This document shows positions 33,658 to 47,255 of a stretch of 64,000 nucleotides of DNA, piece after piece. Source of the stretch: Cruorifilaria tuberocauda (taxonomy: Eukaryota; Nematoda; Chromadorea; Rhabditida; Onchocercidae); assembly GCA_013365365.1 (NCBI GenBank), contig JABVXU010000021.1, forward strand, positions 1-64,000, written 5' to 3'. Made by a program: the position numbers and the translations under genes. The notes below the pieces were generated by a model. The model was not told the DNA's origin and did not search any database. It worked only from the letters and a program-made list of their open reading frames with translations. Numbering within the stretch: the first letter of the stretch is position 1; every line of letters starts with the position of its first letter.

Positions 33658-36600
33658 ATGTTCCGTATCGGTGGACAGTCTCTGACACTTATTTCACGTA
33701 CAATACGGTCAAGTCTAAGGCATTACGCTAAGGATGTAAAATTTGGTGCGGATGGACGCGCTTCAATGCTATATGGTGTGGATACTCTAGCTGATGCAGT
33801 CGCAGTCACTATGGGACCCAAGGTTTTATTTGTATTTGATGGCTTTTCCTATTCTTAAAAATGAGCATTTTCGAACTATGTCGAGATTAAAGATGAAGTT
33901 GTTGCAACTATTAGGTAATAAAAATTCGGTACCGAGTTTGATAAGAAAAGAATTTCTGTACTATTCAAAATTGTCTCATAATATCATTCTTATTTCAGGG
34001 AAGAAATGTTGTGATTGAGCAGTCATGGGGAAGTCCAAAGATCACGAAAGATGGTGTCACTGTGGCAAAAGCAATCGATTTCAAGGATAAGTACAAAAAC
34101 TTGGGAGCGAAGTTAGTACAGGTAAGCAGAAACGGATTTTTGAAATTGATATCAGCAAATTTAAATATATGGGAGGTTCCTCAATAGTGCCGCTTATTTT
34201 CAGGATGTGGCAAACAAAACTAATGAAGAGGCCGGCGATGGTACCACATGCGCTACAGTACTGGCTCGAGCAATTGCAAAAGAAGGTTTTGAGAATATCA
34301 GTAAAGGAGCTAACCCAGTGGAAGTACGAAGAGGTATAATTTCTTGAGGATATTAAACTTAAGCATGTTTTATTATGTATAATTTTGTATTTCCAAATAT
34401 CTTTTTGCACGCTACCTCTCACAGATCTTATCTCATTTGATTCAATTTATGAAGTTCAAAAGAGTTAATCTGAGTATAGTATTATGTGGCAATAATTCAG
34501 ATGAATGTTTTCTAAAATTCCTTTTTTGAAAAAGGAATTGCTTGCATCTCATGTCTCATTATATCGATCAAGGTTTTAGTCAAATTTTTTATGATAATTC
34601 TTTTTTGTAATGTAGGGGTAATGAACGCTGTGGAGCTCTTAGTTGCTGAACTAAAGAAAATGAGCAAAGATGTGACAACTCCAGAAGAAATTGCTCAGGT
34701 AGCAACAATCTCAGCGAATGGTGATTCCACTGTAGGGAAATTGATATCCGAAGCGATGAAGAAGATATGTTTTCGTGTTTCGCTTAACTGCTTTTTTTTA
34801 AAAAAAAAAACAAAAAGGAAAGGAACACTCATTTTCAGTATATATTACAAATTTTGTAATATGAATATGCATAAACCTGCGATCAGTTGGTAAAAAATTT
34901 AACATTTTATGCTTTGTTTCACCTAAGAAACACCCGAATACCTTTAACTGATTTATGGTTGGAAAGCAAATATTTTTTTCTGGTACTGCAACTGATAAAA
35001 TAAATGATTCTTTCCTGTTATTATTATTGCTTCACTGGTCTGTCTTATCCATACACGTCAGAGAATTATTAATGCGGAAAAAAATTTGCAATAAAATTGA
35101 AAATTTTAGGTCGGGAATAGGGGTGTGATCACGGTGAAAGATGGTAAAACACTGCATGATGAATTGGAAACAATCGAAGGAATGAAGTTTGATCGTGGGT
35201 ATATTTCTCCTTATTTTATCAATACCACAAAAGGAGCGAAAGTTGAGTTCGAGAAATGCCTTCTTTTGTTTTCGGAAAAGAAAATCAGTCAGGTGCAGGT
35301 AAATGATAGAGTTAATCTGCGTGTAATATGAATTTACAAATGACTATGATAAATTGAATGGAAGAAAGAACAGTGTCTCTTCATTATCAGGTTTTGCAGA
35401 AATCAGTTGTTATGTACAAATACATCACCCTATCTGTATAGCTGTAGCTGGACTATTGAGTATTGATTATTTCAGTCGCAGACGCATTTTTATGCTTGCG
35501 AATTATTTTTATACTTAGCATGTTAATTGTAGGACATTGTACCAGCTCTTGAATTGGCGAACAAGTATAGAAAGCCAATTGTCATTATCGCGGAAGATGT
35601 AGATGGCGAAGCACTTACTACTCTCGTGCTGAATAGATTAAAGGTAATATTTCCATCTCAATGCCTGGTAGATGGAGAGAAGAATAGAGATTTAAAGTTT
35701 TCATTTTTATCGTTCATATAGAGTACAATTGCAGGATTATGCAATTATGCAATTGAATCGATTTTTTATGATTTTTCGGACAACTATTTTTGAAATACTG
35801 ACAAATAAATAGAAGTCTAATTAGATCTAGGTCGTCAAACATTACTGAAATATGTACAGAAGATATTCAAAGAACTTGCCCATGGTTATATGTGAGGATA
35901 GTATTGGTTTGTTTTATATGTTCCAGGTTGGTCTCCAAGTAGCAGCTGTGAAAGCACCCGGTTTTGGAGATAACAGAAAAAATATACTGAAAGATATGGC
36001 AGTAGCTACCGGTGGAACAATCTTTGGAGATGACACTAACCTGCTTAAAATTGAAGATGTACAAATCAGTGATCTCGGCGAAGCTGAAGAAGTTTCAATT
36101 ACAAAAGATGATACACTCATTTTACGTGGCAAGGTATTATCAGATACGGGAGGATTTTTAATATATTTGCTTCACTTGAAATTAAATCCTCGTCATCTAG
36201 TAAAAGATTTGAGGGATAGTTGTAAGTTTAAAGTAAATATATGTAAGTAAAGGTTGTAAATTTGTAAGCATTTATTAAGTAATTTGGTGTCCACATACGT
36301 CTTATACCGAGCGACTAAGCTCATTAGACAAATGTCGTCAATAAAAAGTTATAAATATTAGTTTCATAGCATTCGTTCCGTGATATTTGAAGTAGGTTTT
36401 ATTCATGAGCACATACTTCCAGTTCGGAAAACTTCTGTATAATACAAAAGCTTTTATTCGGCCTTCGAATATTAAGTCAAAGGAATTTTCTGAAAGAAAT
36501 TTCAGGATTACTTTTACTGATTATTTTAAAAAATTGTTAATTGAGAATAGTTAAAATAAAATACAGTGCATTGTCATGAAATTGTGAATGAATTGTCAGG

Positions 36601-37724
36601 AACTTCATTTATGTTTGAAGTTGAAGTATGTGTCAGATTTGCTATTAGTTTTTATATCATTTGTTGTTAAGTTTTTTAAAAAATTATTTCTGATATTATT
36701 ATTTACAGTGATTTCTTGCACGAATTATAATTTTGGGAATCATTGCAGGGGAAACCTGAAGACGTGGAAAAGCGAATTGCTATGATTGAAGATGAATTGG
36801 AGCAAAGTACATCTGAATACGAAAAAGTGGGTTCAAATAACTTCAAAATAACAAAATAACCTTTCTTGCTGTTTCCATTAAGCAAGTGATTTTAAAATGG
36901 GTATTTTAGGAGAAATTAAATGAGCGATTGGCGAAGCTTTCAAAGGGTGTCGCAGTCCTGAAAGTAGGCGGCGCTAGTGAAGTGGAGGTGAATGAAAAGA
37001 AGGATCGGGTTACCGATGCTCTGAATGCTACTAGAGCAGCTGTCGAAGAAGGTATTGTACCAGGTGGCGGTGTTGCACTCCTTCGCGCCGTTAGAGCCAT
37101 TGAAAATATCAAAGGGGAGAATATTGATCAGGATAAAGGTATTTTTCTGCATTTCATAATGTCTAACTGATTTTTTGGATTGTTTAAGTTGCATAAGAAG
37201 ATTTAGTGTGGTCGGTTAAGGTATTCGAATAGTGCAAAAAGCAGTACGTGAACCAATCATGACTATTGTGAGGAACGCTGGTGTTGATCCGTCCTCTGTT
37301 GTGGAAAAAGTACTCACTAATAGCGAATTGTCGTTCGGATATGACGCAATGAATGATGTCTTTGTGGATATGTTCAAAGCCGGTATCATTGATCCTACAA
37401 AGGTCATTCGAACTGCTCTGCAGGTAGTTTTTCTTTATTCGTGATATTTAGTTTTCATTTCAAGAGCAAAATAATGTTCAGGTTTTTCATTTTGATTTTG
37501 TCGAAGAATTTTTATTACGATTATCTCAATAACAGCTGCAGAGTGCTGTTAAAATCGCTTGATTTCGATATTTAAAAAAGCAAAGTTGATTTTAGGATGC
37601 AGCGGGCGTGGCATCGTTATTGGCTACAACGGAATGCGTGGTAACAGAAATGCCGAAAGAGGAACCTCAAATGGCAGCTGGAATGGGTGGTGGTATGGGT
37701 GGTGGCATGGGAGGAATGTACTGA
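33658..37724 (+). CDS. HSPD1: mitochondrial 60-kDa chaperonin (HSP60/CPN60)
   Basis: Folds proteins in the mitochondrial matrix with HSP10. Eleven exons: 33658-33822, 33999-34121, 34204-34333, 34616-34764, 35110-35298, 35533-35643, 35927-36133, 36749-36826, 36910-37138, 37221-37423, 37596-37724; 570 aa, standard length. A basic N-terminal presequence ([11 protein letters not shown]... to about residue 24) precedes YAKDVKFG. Diagnostic motifs: GDGTT (107-111), [10 protein letters not shown], the chaperonin signature near [11 protein letters not shown], and the C-terminal GGM repeats ([14 protein letters not shown]). All junctions fit except intron 4: exon 4 ends at codon AAG (34764) and the next bases are ATATGT where GTATGT would be expected. 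The next exon (GTC GGG...) demands that exact phase. An alternative donor 12 bases downstream would insert four residues. Confidence 0.95.
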
Positions 37725-38850
37725 TTTTCGGGTGTTGTTTTTCAGGTTATGTCTCTCAGTTCGAGTTTAATTATAAAAGGGTGATATGTTGTTTGTTTTG
37801 AATGGACGGGAGTGTTGCGGTGGGAATAAAATTGGCCCGTGTATTTTCTCAGGAGCATTTAAAGTGCTAAATTTGTAAGCGTGGAAGTCAGAAAATTAGT
37901 GTCAAATTTCGTTATTTTGTTGATTTGAATGAATGCATATGATGTTTTTGATGACTTTGTTTTTATCTAATTACACTTGTCTTTTATGTACTATTATTTG
38001 CTAACTAGTTTCTCATAAATCTTTGTTCCTAATGTATTCTTTTACACTTTTACCTATCGCGAACCTCTAAACAATTCTCCTTGGCTTAAATGATCGCGCC
38101 ATTTCTATTTTATTTTCGCATCAGCCAAATTTTTAAGAATTTGCAGAACTTTTCAGCTTTCAAACATTCTTTCACGCTGAAATTACGGTTAAAACACTAT
38201 CGAAGTAATCTGGAGAACTATATGAAAGTAAAGGAATCAAACAATGAAGTTTTACTTTTTTAATCATATGTGAAAATAGTGATAATTGCGTAGGAAAGGT
38301 CATTTGATTCATGCGCAGTTACGCGACAAATTGATGGTGAAGTGGAAGGTTGCTAAACAAATTGAAACTGACGGAAATGCAAGATAAGAACAAACAGTTG
38401 AAATTGTTGAGTAAATTTGATGTGAATAGCGTAGTAATTGACGCATAATGTCATGTGTTCATTACGTGTGATATTTGCTTTTTATGAACAAGAGGATGAT
38501 CACAATTTGATGACGAAATATCACTACAATAAGTTTTTTCCCTTGTCAATGCATAATTTTCTTACGTTCACAAACTTTGAGTAAGAGCTTTGGATGAATT
38601 GGGGAATTTCTCGTTTAAATTGGAAAATTTAAATCAATCCAGGGAAATTTTGTCATTACTGTCAAATAATTGTGTACAGTAACTAAAGAAGTTCTGTGGA
38701 CCTATATGTTTGCATTTTAATAAACGTTAGGAAGCCTCGTTGTGTTAATTTCAGTGAAAATAAGTAAACGTCACTGCCGTGAAAATTATAATGCTGAAGA
38801 GTGTTATTTTTCACTAATTTAATTCGTTTCATGCAAAATTTATTCCAGAA
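37725..38850. other. intergenic downstream of HSP60
   Basis: HSP60 3' UTR (AATAAAA near 37825) and then AT-rich DNA. I searched it for missing exons of the RETSAT-like gene (a GxGxxG dinucleotide-binding motif) and saw none. Confidence 0.5.
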
Positions 38851-41107
38851 ATGATTTCGGTAATATGTGTAACCTTTGCAATTGCGTCTGTTTTCCTCTA
38901 TGTGTCATTCAGAATATTAAAACGTGATAGCGATGCAGGTAATTGTTTCCTGAAAATGATTTCAGGATGATCAGTTTTCTAGGTAATTTTAATAAGATCC
39001 ATTTTATCGATGCTTCCTCACTGACTTCCATATGTGCTGTTGTGAATACAAAAACAAAATTTTGTAATTTGATGAGATGTATTACTGTATATTTAAAAGC
39101 AAATTTAGCATTTCAGTCTATATTATTCTATTCGATAATTGGCACTACTTCTGATTGTTTCATAAATTTCTAAACTTTTAGGAGTAAAAGTAAGGCATGA
39201 ATATTTCATCCAAACAGCCTTGGTTGTTTCAACAGCTCCAATCACTAAAACATTCAATGAGCTAATACCTCGAAGTATTACTCGAAATTCTGGTAATTTT
39301 TTGGATAACCAAATATTAATCGGATATATTAGTAGTCTTCCATATACGAAGACGAAATTTTTCATTATCTTTGCAGCTGTGTTTAAAATAGTTAATCAAC
39401 TTAATCCATTGGATACCATGCCAGTTAGTGGATTTCAAGCATATATTGGTTTATCTGGAACACAGAACAATCTCCAGTTATCATTGAACAATTTTTTCTG
39501 GTATAAGAATAATAATCCTTATGAATTCGATCATTATTTGAGGTTAATCATTTTAATAATCCAAAATTATTACTTGCCATAAATTTGTTAGATTACAAAT
39601 AGTTCAAATACATGTTATACCTTTAAGGAGATATGCTTTTATAACGAAATTTTCTGCTAATCAATGTGTTCTTCCGTGTTAATTCAACCATCGAACTTTT
39701 ACTGTTCACATCATAGAAATACAATCTGAAATTTCAGTTTATCATCCTCAGAAATAGCAAAGTATGGTTGCCCACCGCAAATTTTTATTTGCTTTCCATC
39801 AGCTAAAGATCCAACATGGGACGAACGAAATCCTGGTATAACTATCCATATCTTATTGAATTAATCATAATTTTAAAATTTTGCAACGGCAATATCGTAG
39901 AATTCTGCATTTGGACACTTCACATAAGTTATGATACCGGTCGTTCACTATTGGACAATAAGGGCATTAACAGATTTATTTCCTGATTACTTCATTTTTT
40001 TTTCTACAATTGGCAATATTTCCAGGTATTTCAACATATCAGTTAATTTCGCTAGCAAATCCTGCTTGGTTCAGAGAATTCAAAGATACATCAAGAAAGA
40101 AATCCATAAAACGATTGATTCGAGCAGAGTATACTAGATTTAATTGATGAATTGATTGTAAGCCAGTTCTTAACACTGTTTCCAAACCTTGAGTCACATG
40201 TAACTTTAAAATCTTCAAAAAATTTTTGACAAAATTTAGTAAATTAAATTAATAAATTGTTCTTTAGGTTTTTGTTTTTTCAATAAATTGTTTTTTTCCA
40301 AAGAGATGATGTCAAAGAAAACATTCTAATCAGATTAAAATTCCATTCCGATAAAATTTTCATAATTATTAACAGTCTAACGAGAATGATTTCTTCTTTG
40401 ATAGAAAAGGTTCGGCTTTAACATTATTAAATGCTGAAATTTTATCTTGCAGATATCATACGTTGATTTTTCAACTCCGTTAACTCAACAATATTATATG
40501 CAAAATGTGCATGGTGAATACTATTCATTAACACACGAAACTGATAGGTTTAAATTGAAATTTTGGAGCGAATTGATATGCAAAACTGATTTGCCCGGCC
40601 TCTACCTCTTGGGTAGGTTTGTATAATTTTTTCTTCATTATTCTTTAGTTCTTGTTATTGATTGGAAATTTAATTATATGGTGTTTTTTAACTGATTATA
40701 ATTCATTAGACGCCTTTAAATCTCCGAATTAATTGTTTTTATCAAATCTTATGTTTTTTATCGATGCTACCCGCATCCTACTCATCTTTTTGAATTTCCA
40801 CTGAAAGATTTATCGAAGATTGTCCTGTCTCTGATCTGATCCATTTTGTTTGCAATAGAATTTTGAAAACTATCTTTCTATTTATCAATTGTTACGGCTA
40901 AAGTGAAAGTTATTTTAGAAAAATTGGATTCGTAATAAAATATTATACAAAACTGAAAAAAATCATTTAGGACAAGATGTTCTGTTTTGCGGTATTGGAA
41001 GTGTATTACACAGTGCTTTACTGACAGCTGGAAATATATTAGGTCGTAATTTACTGCAAGATCTAAAGGAAGCTTATAACAAACAAACGGATTGTAATTG
41101 GAAATAA
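38851..41107 (+). pseudogene. RETSAT-like gene lacking the FAD domain and frameshifted
   Basis: Retinol saturase is an ER flavoenzyme that reduces all-trans-retinol. Exons: 38851-38938 (hydrophobic N-terminal anchor), 39182-39292, 39377-39542, 39738-39835, 40026-40199, 40453-40612, 40971-41107. The C-terminal half is clearly RETSAT/carotenoid-isomerase type: FPSAKDPTWDERNP, FSTPLTQQYY, LPGLYLLGQDVLFCG. The N-terminal Rossmann FAD-binding half (about 300 residues with GxGxxG) is absent; the anchor exon joins directly in phase to the distal part. In exon 5 the frame runs into TGA at 40145, while the family sequence resumes one base out of frame (DELIVSQF, from 40146). All other phases and GT-AG sites are intact, so decay is recent, or the shift is an assembly error. 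Confidence 0.75.
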
Positions 41108-42628
41108 TAGTATTTTGCAAACTGGAAATGAATGAATTTTAATTTATCGTTATATTCCGTTTTCCTAGATTTTTGTTGATAAAAAAAAGATTTCTGCAAA
41201 TCTTAAAAATCACAAAAAAAAACAAGGCGGCAGTTTTTCATTGAATTGTCTCGAGGAGGCAATATTTGCATTAAGCAAATGTCAGTGAATTTGATAGTAG
41301 ATATTCATAATTATTTACATTTCTTCTCGTTACTTCTCTTTTCAATCAAATGCCTTGGTCAATTTTTATGAGAGCTAAAAGCAAAGTGAGGCAGCATTCA
41401 TTAACTTATAATAAGTTAATTAACAAATTGTTTACTAAATCAAGAAAACGGTAAACCTTGTCTCATGAATGTGCAACTCAAAAAGTAGCTATTTTCATGG
41501 TTAATCGAACCTTAAATAGGAAAGGAAAAGTTTAGATGGAGGGTTATCAATTGATTTATTAATGAGTTAGTCTCACCTAATGCGAGATATGTCGGGAGAC
41601 TGAAATAATTAGGAACTTTTGCGAGACAAAAAAATCATAGATACATATGTAAATTATGAAAATATAACTCATGTTTTTCAGAAGAAATACTTAAGTGCGA
41701 AGCGTTGTATGAATAAAAAAAGTACCGAGAAAGTTACATATATTAAATTTGGAAGTGAGCCAGCTGTTTGAAAGTCTTAGTCGAATTCTACATTGATAAA
41801 TCTTTTATACTTTTCAATAAATAGAGGTCGTGAAGTATTAATCCCCTAGAAAACTTTAGAAAATTTTCTTTTCGTTTCTAACTGTTAATTTCTCTTTTAA
41901 ATAAAACATATATTGTCTGACATTGGTGTTTCCACTATAATTTCAATATTTTCCTAGCAATTAATGTTGAATGATAGTTGAAAAAAATGTTTAAAGTAGA
42001 AATGAAGTAACTCTTGATGTAATATTAAATTTTTAAGAAGGATTCATGGCTTCTTTAGCATTTAATGTTTGCGACGAAAATAGTTGACCACTGGTATAAT
42101 GACGACCATTGTAGGTCAAGTCCAACAATCGATCTTGTGAGTATTTTCTTTGAATGATTTTATGCAGTAACTATTACACCTTCAATAAAAGTTAGGTAAG
42201 GAGAGAAATATCCTATGGTATTTCAGATTACAAAACATTCGGGTTATTCAACTAGAACTCAGAAGAATGCAAGAATTAATCAATTAATGGTAAATATTTT
42301 TCAACTATATGAAAAATTGAAGAGAATCACCTGAAATGATTTAAATGCGACGAAATATAAATTACTTTGCAGCAGCAGCGTAAAGCAATCCAGATGGATC
42401 GCTGTACATTTGCCTTCTCTGTAATGATTCTCTTTCTCTTTCTCTCTATCACTCTTTCAACGATCTTCTCAAATATCGTTTCATTTCACGTAACTTAAAT
42501 ATTTCTTACTTCTTAAGCAGTAGCATTTACACTTTATCTTTCTTTAACAATCATTATTAGAGATGACTGAAATTACATCAGGGAGTTGCTATCATCTGTC
42601 AATCCGATCTTATAATTATCTTTCGGTA
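41108..42628. other. intergenic, no gene seen
   Basis: AT-rich. It contains CT-rich repeats at about 42418-42455 and the presumed promoter of the first TTL gene. An in-frame upstream ATG at 42563 would extend that gene by 22 codons. Confidence 0.5.
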
Positions 42629-43323
42629 ATGAATTTCAGATATTTGAGATTAATTATGCTTTGTTCTCAACTTTTATTGCTACTGACTACTTCATCCTTT
42701 ACTTATGCTTTATTTGGGCAAAAGAAAAATGTAACGGTAACCGGTGAGCTCAACTGTGGTCGAAATTACTATTCCAACGTGAAAGTTGAACTTTGGGAGG
42801 CGGACACTGGTTGGTTTTTTGATTTCATCAAAGGTTAGGACTTTTTTGATAAAAATATTTAGAAATGTCTGTTTTCCAGTTGGCCTGGATGATAAATTGA
42901 ATACAACATATACGAGCAACTTGGGCCAATTCAAGATATTTGGACAAGCACGGGAAATACGAAATATTGAGCCTTATTTAAAAGTACATCATTTCTGTCA
43001 GGATGGAATTCATGATGTGGTAAAATTTGAAATTATAGTATTTCATTCATCTATCCAGAATACTGAATTATCTTATTCAATTTTTAACCTATCAAATATT
43101 ACTTATTATCAGTATTATCAGTAATTTATCATATAAAATCCCAAATTCTATAGAGTTTTTAATTTTAAAATTTCCTATTTCATTTTAATTTTTATTTTAA
43201 TTTTAGAGATGTGAAATAACCGATCATTTTGATGTACCGAAGCATTACCAAGGCAGATTATACAATCTAGGCATAGTCGATTTATCCACTTCTACCAAGA
43301 AGCGAAAGAGGAAGTGCCACTAA
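42629..43323 (+). CDS. transthyretin-like (TTL) secreted protein, array gene 1
   Basis: Nematode TTL proteins are small secreted proteins with a transthyretin-like fold. Roles are mostly unknown; one C. elegans member (TTR-52) bridges apoptotic cells and phagocytes. Exons 42629-42809, 42880-43019, 43207-43323; 145 aa. N-terminal signal peptide (LRLIMLCSQLLLLLTT). Family motifs: VTVTGELNCG, VKVELWEADT, IEPYLKV and a terminal basic ...RKRKCH. The start is ambiguous: ATG 42629 gives a compact leader, while ATG 42563 adds 22 residues. The intron positions (phase 1 after the Asp-Thr motif, phase 0 before the Cys of exon 3) and the 140-bp middle exon are shared by all four copies. Confidence 0.9.
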
Positions 43324-46300
43324 AGACATTTGAAAACAATTATTTTTTGAACTAATCAAAAATTCCAAATATCAGATTCCATTGTCAACAAAGGTCAAAT
43401 TAGTGTCATGCTACACTGCTTCATCTATATGTGTTTCTCTATCAATATTTTTTTTGACCCCATTCTGCTTAATTTCTTTGCAGTTGTGAAATCGGTATGA
43501 GAAAAAAGTTCCTTTAAAACTATTGATAACCAGTAATTATTGATGCCCGCATCAGAAGATTCATTTTCATGTAGAAAATCCAGTTGAAAATATTCGTGAC
43601 AAAGAGACTTATGAACAGGATTCGATACATCAATTATCAGCACTGATATTAGTCTGAAAATGTCAGAGGTCAAAAAATTGATAACATTATAATATGGAAT
43701 TATTTTAATGTTCTGAAGGCAGGTTGAAACTATTGAAGTGATTTCATGGTTTAATTAAGAAGATTTAATGTTCTTTTTAAATATCAGTGACTCGTCACAA
43801 AATTCACAAGGTCAGTTTATATTCAATGAAAAATAATTCTTGAAGTCTGTTTTAATTTGATCAGATAAAAATGATGAAGAGGCTGTGATGATAATTAAAT
43901 ACAATATGTATTTATTTGAAGAGAAGAAAATTTAAAACATTGAATTTCCTGCGATTGTTTACAATGAAAGTGAAAAAAAGACTAAGACTCAATGGATTCA
44001 TCTTGAAAGTAAGAAGTGTTTTTGCTTATAAATTAATTCATTTCGTACTTACAGTTTCTTATTTACAGTTTTATGATCTGGAAATGAATTTCTTCAAAAT
44101 TTTTAGTCATACTATACATTTAAATCTTATTTGATATAAAATCGCACAGTATTTCTATGAAATCTTAATTGATCAAAACATTATTTTATTTTTAAATATT
44201 GAAGTCGAAATCCCTTTAAAATGATTCTTAGTATCCCTGAGAATTATATAGAGAATAGTATCTCTGAGTTTGCTATCTAAACTAAAGGTATAAAAGATCT
44301 GAAAAATAGTAAACAATTCTTCTACTTGCTTATTTTACTTGCACGAAAAATTGGGCATGAATTCGTTAGATGTGCGAAGTGTACTATAAAATGATTAGAA
44401 ATTTGACGTTAGTAAGAGATAAAAAAAAAGCTTCATTGAAAATTTACATTATATCCTATTTTATTTTATCCTAAATCACACAGTTTTTTCTTCCCATTTC
44501 CATATTTCGTTAGCTAATACTTTTTGACCATTGGTTGGAAAATGTTAGCTTTTGTATGCGAATTCATTGTTTCCATGAAAATTCAGCCTCACTGAAAATA
44601 GTAACAAATAACAATACAATCGGGTAAATCAATAAAATTATAGAGAAGTATGATAATAACCGATAAATAAGTAAAATGTATATAAATATAGGAGTTGCAA
44701 ATTATTAATTTATTACAATTCCTGGAAAACATTCATTCATTTTGTAAATTAATAGTATAAATACATACCGCACATACACTTATTCTTTTTCAACGCTTCT
44801 ATAAGAAGTGGAGGTGAATAAAATATATTGTTTGGCAGGATCGACAGCTTGCAACTCCGATTTCTATTATAAATTATGATTGGATAGAGACTACACCACC
44901 TGACATCCCCATTGCATTAAGAATATTTATCTGTTTTCGATTTGTTATAAAATCACAGTATATTACGAGAAAACACTTTAGAATTTAGTAAATAATTTAA
45001 AACTTAGCTAATTTTAACTTTAATGTTTTACTTCAAAGTGAAATAATTCTATTAAAACGTTTGGTATTTTTGAGGTATTTAATTACTGGGAGCAAGTATG
45101 TTTGCTTAATTTCACAACTTTCATGTTTGTGTGAGTGCGCATTTTTCAAGAGAAGTTTTTCAATGAATAATAGCTGGAAGGTGGAAGAAGATGCGTTGAA
45201 AATTTTTCGTTTGAAATAAGACGTAGCGCTTGTCTCTCAAATCAATTTTTAAGCTTTTCCTCAGCAATATCTCTCATTGTAAGCATATGTTTTTGAGAAG
45301 TTTTTTCTTCTAATTGATGTGGAAATGAAAGTTTTTAGAGATGGATAAAAAATGAAGAGACTGATGAAAGATTTTGTTTAGCTATTCTCTATCACTTTTT
45401 TCTAGCTAATCTTCAACATTTATTTATGCTATTCTTTTTATGCTTTGAAATTACTTAGAAGGATTCTGCAACTCTACAAAATTTACGGTGACTGCTTCAA
45501 AATTTTAGCAAATTTTTCATGTTATGCTAAATCATTTTACCAACTGCTATTTCAATTAGACGATTTTGAATTTGTTTTTCAACCGATCTGATAGTCAAAT
45601 TATACTGCACTTCTTGATTGTCATTTGCTGCAGAGATGCAATAATAATATCTTTACCATTATTATATATTTATGATGGTGATAATAATTGGTGATTATGG
45701 TGATTATAGCATTAGCACCAATAAATAGTGATGATAAGAATAGTTAAAGTTCGGTAATTGCAGTGACTAAAAATGACAGCAAATAATGGTGATGTGTAAT
45801 AGTTTTACATCTCGAATAAGAAAACATAACTTTCCCTTTATCCTGAAGTGAAAAAAAGATACATAGATAAATAAGCGATGTAAGTTTTTCTTTTCTGTTA
45901 TGTTTTCGAACTCACACAATGAGTCATGCTGAGTTATTTGTTGGTTGATAACGAAGAATTCAAAAGAATGCCTCAGCTTATTACTGAAAATGAAGTTCTA
46001 AATCGATTTAAGCAACACAGCTTTATGACGGAACGTCTGAATTATCAAATATTTAGCTTTTATGATGAATAAAATCAAAATATTTAAATTCTTCAAGTAT
46101 TGCATTACGGTCGCTATAACTAAACTAATTATTAACTACACAACTTTACTACAGAAGTTCTATAGAAGTATATTAACTATATAAGATCGAATTTTTTCCC
46201 AGAATTGCAAATTCAGTCTAGCATACATTTCCAACAATTATTTTTATATATAAAGCCGAAATTATGCTTCGTAGAATTTCATATTACCTCACGGGCAACA

Positions 46301-46380
46301 CAGACCAATGTCTGAGTTATCCCTTTTTTATGTTTAAATTATTTTCATTCATTTCTTGAAAAAGCATCTCATTTGCAGCA
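43324..46380. other. 3-kb spacer between TTL genes 1 and 2
   Basis: No gene supported. Degenerate ATT/GAT-triplet-rich DNA occurs at about 45640-45740. It could hide a fully decayed TTL copy, but no motif was recognised. Confidence 0.45.
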
Positions 46381-47255
46381 ATGGTCTTTTGGCAGGTATT
46401 TCTGCTGCTGGGGTGTGTTGCATTTTACGTTAATGCAGGCGTTATTGGTTCAGTTCAGGGTGTTAGCGTGACCGGTCGACTTGCGTGCGGTGACAAGTCA
46501 GTACGTGATGCTGAAGTTCAACTGTGGGAAGAGGATACCGATAAGTTTTCCTCGTTTACATCAGATGTGTTTATGAAATTTTCATACTCTAAAAAAAATA
46601 AGTTCTAAATGATATCTGTGATCTTGTTTGTTGATAGTAAAGAAATAAATCAAGTAGGGCTGCTTTGATAGCACTCAATATTTCTTTATTTCAAATATAA
46701 TTCATTTGAAACATTTGAATTATTTTAGCTGATCCTGATGACCTATTAAACACTACTAAACCCAATGCCAAAGGAGCTTTTGAAATATATGGTGAAGACA
46801 AGGAAGTAACAGCAATTGAGCCCTACCTGATCATTAAACATAGCTGTGATAATGGTCAGATCAATCCGGTCTGTCTTGTTCTAACTTAAAGCTAGCAGTT
46901 TTTCAAAATATTTTTCACTTTAAACAAACAATAAATATTTAACTTTTAACAGTCCTGTTAGTTTGAACTTTCTGCCTTTGTTTCATTGCAAAGACAACAA
47001 AGGCTGTTTCGATCTTTTTGAAGCAAAAAAAATGAAAGAAATGTAAAAAGAAATTCTTCTATTTCGCTCATTTTAATATTTCTTCCTAATATCATTGTTA
47101 TCATGGATGCTCATTTTATTATCATGATTATTCAGAAATGCACAATCACTGACGAACTTCCAATTCCAAAAGAATATATTGGTAAAAAATACGATATGCA
47201 TACCTTAAGTCTGAATATTGCTGGGAAGAATCACGAGAAGAACTGTGTCAAATGA
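46381..47255 (+). CDS. transthyretin-like secreted protein, array gene 2 (odd splice donor)
   Basis: Exons 46381-46540, 46729-46868, 47136-47255; 139 aa if spliced like its neighbours. Signal peptide MVFWQVFLLLGCVAFYVNAG, then VSVTGRLACG, VQLWEEDT, ADPDDLLNTT, IEPYLII and KCTITDELPIP. The first intron is peculiar. The family junction requires exon 1 to end after ACC G (46540), where the sequence reads ATAAGT instead of GTAAGT. No GT in the right phase exists nearby, and reading through gives a 75-aa truncated product ending at 46608. Either the donor is mutated, an AT-AG intron is used, or a base is wrong. Confidence 0.85.

Noticed and set aside
34516..34540. Short inverted repeat AATTCCTTTTT/AAAAAGGAATT in an HSP60 intron
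   Set aside because: An 11-bp AT-rich stem is common by chance in DNA of this composition.
40127..40137. GTATACTAG as a tiny intron that would repair the RETSAT-like frameshift
   Set aside because: About 10 bases cannot be an intron; a frameshift or sequence error is simpler.
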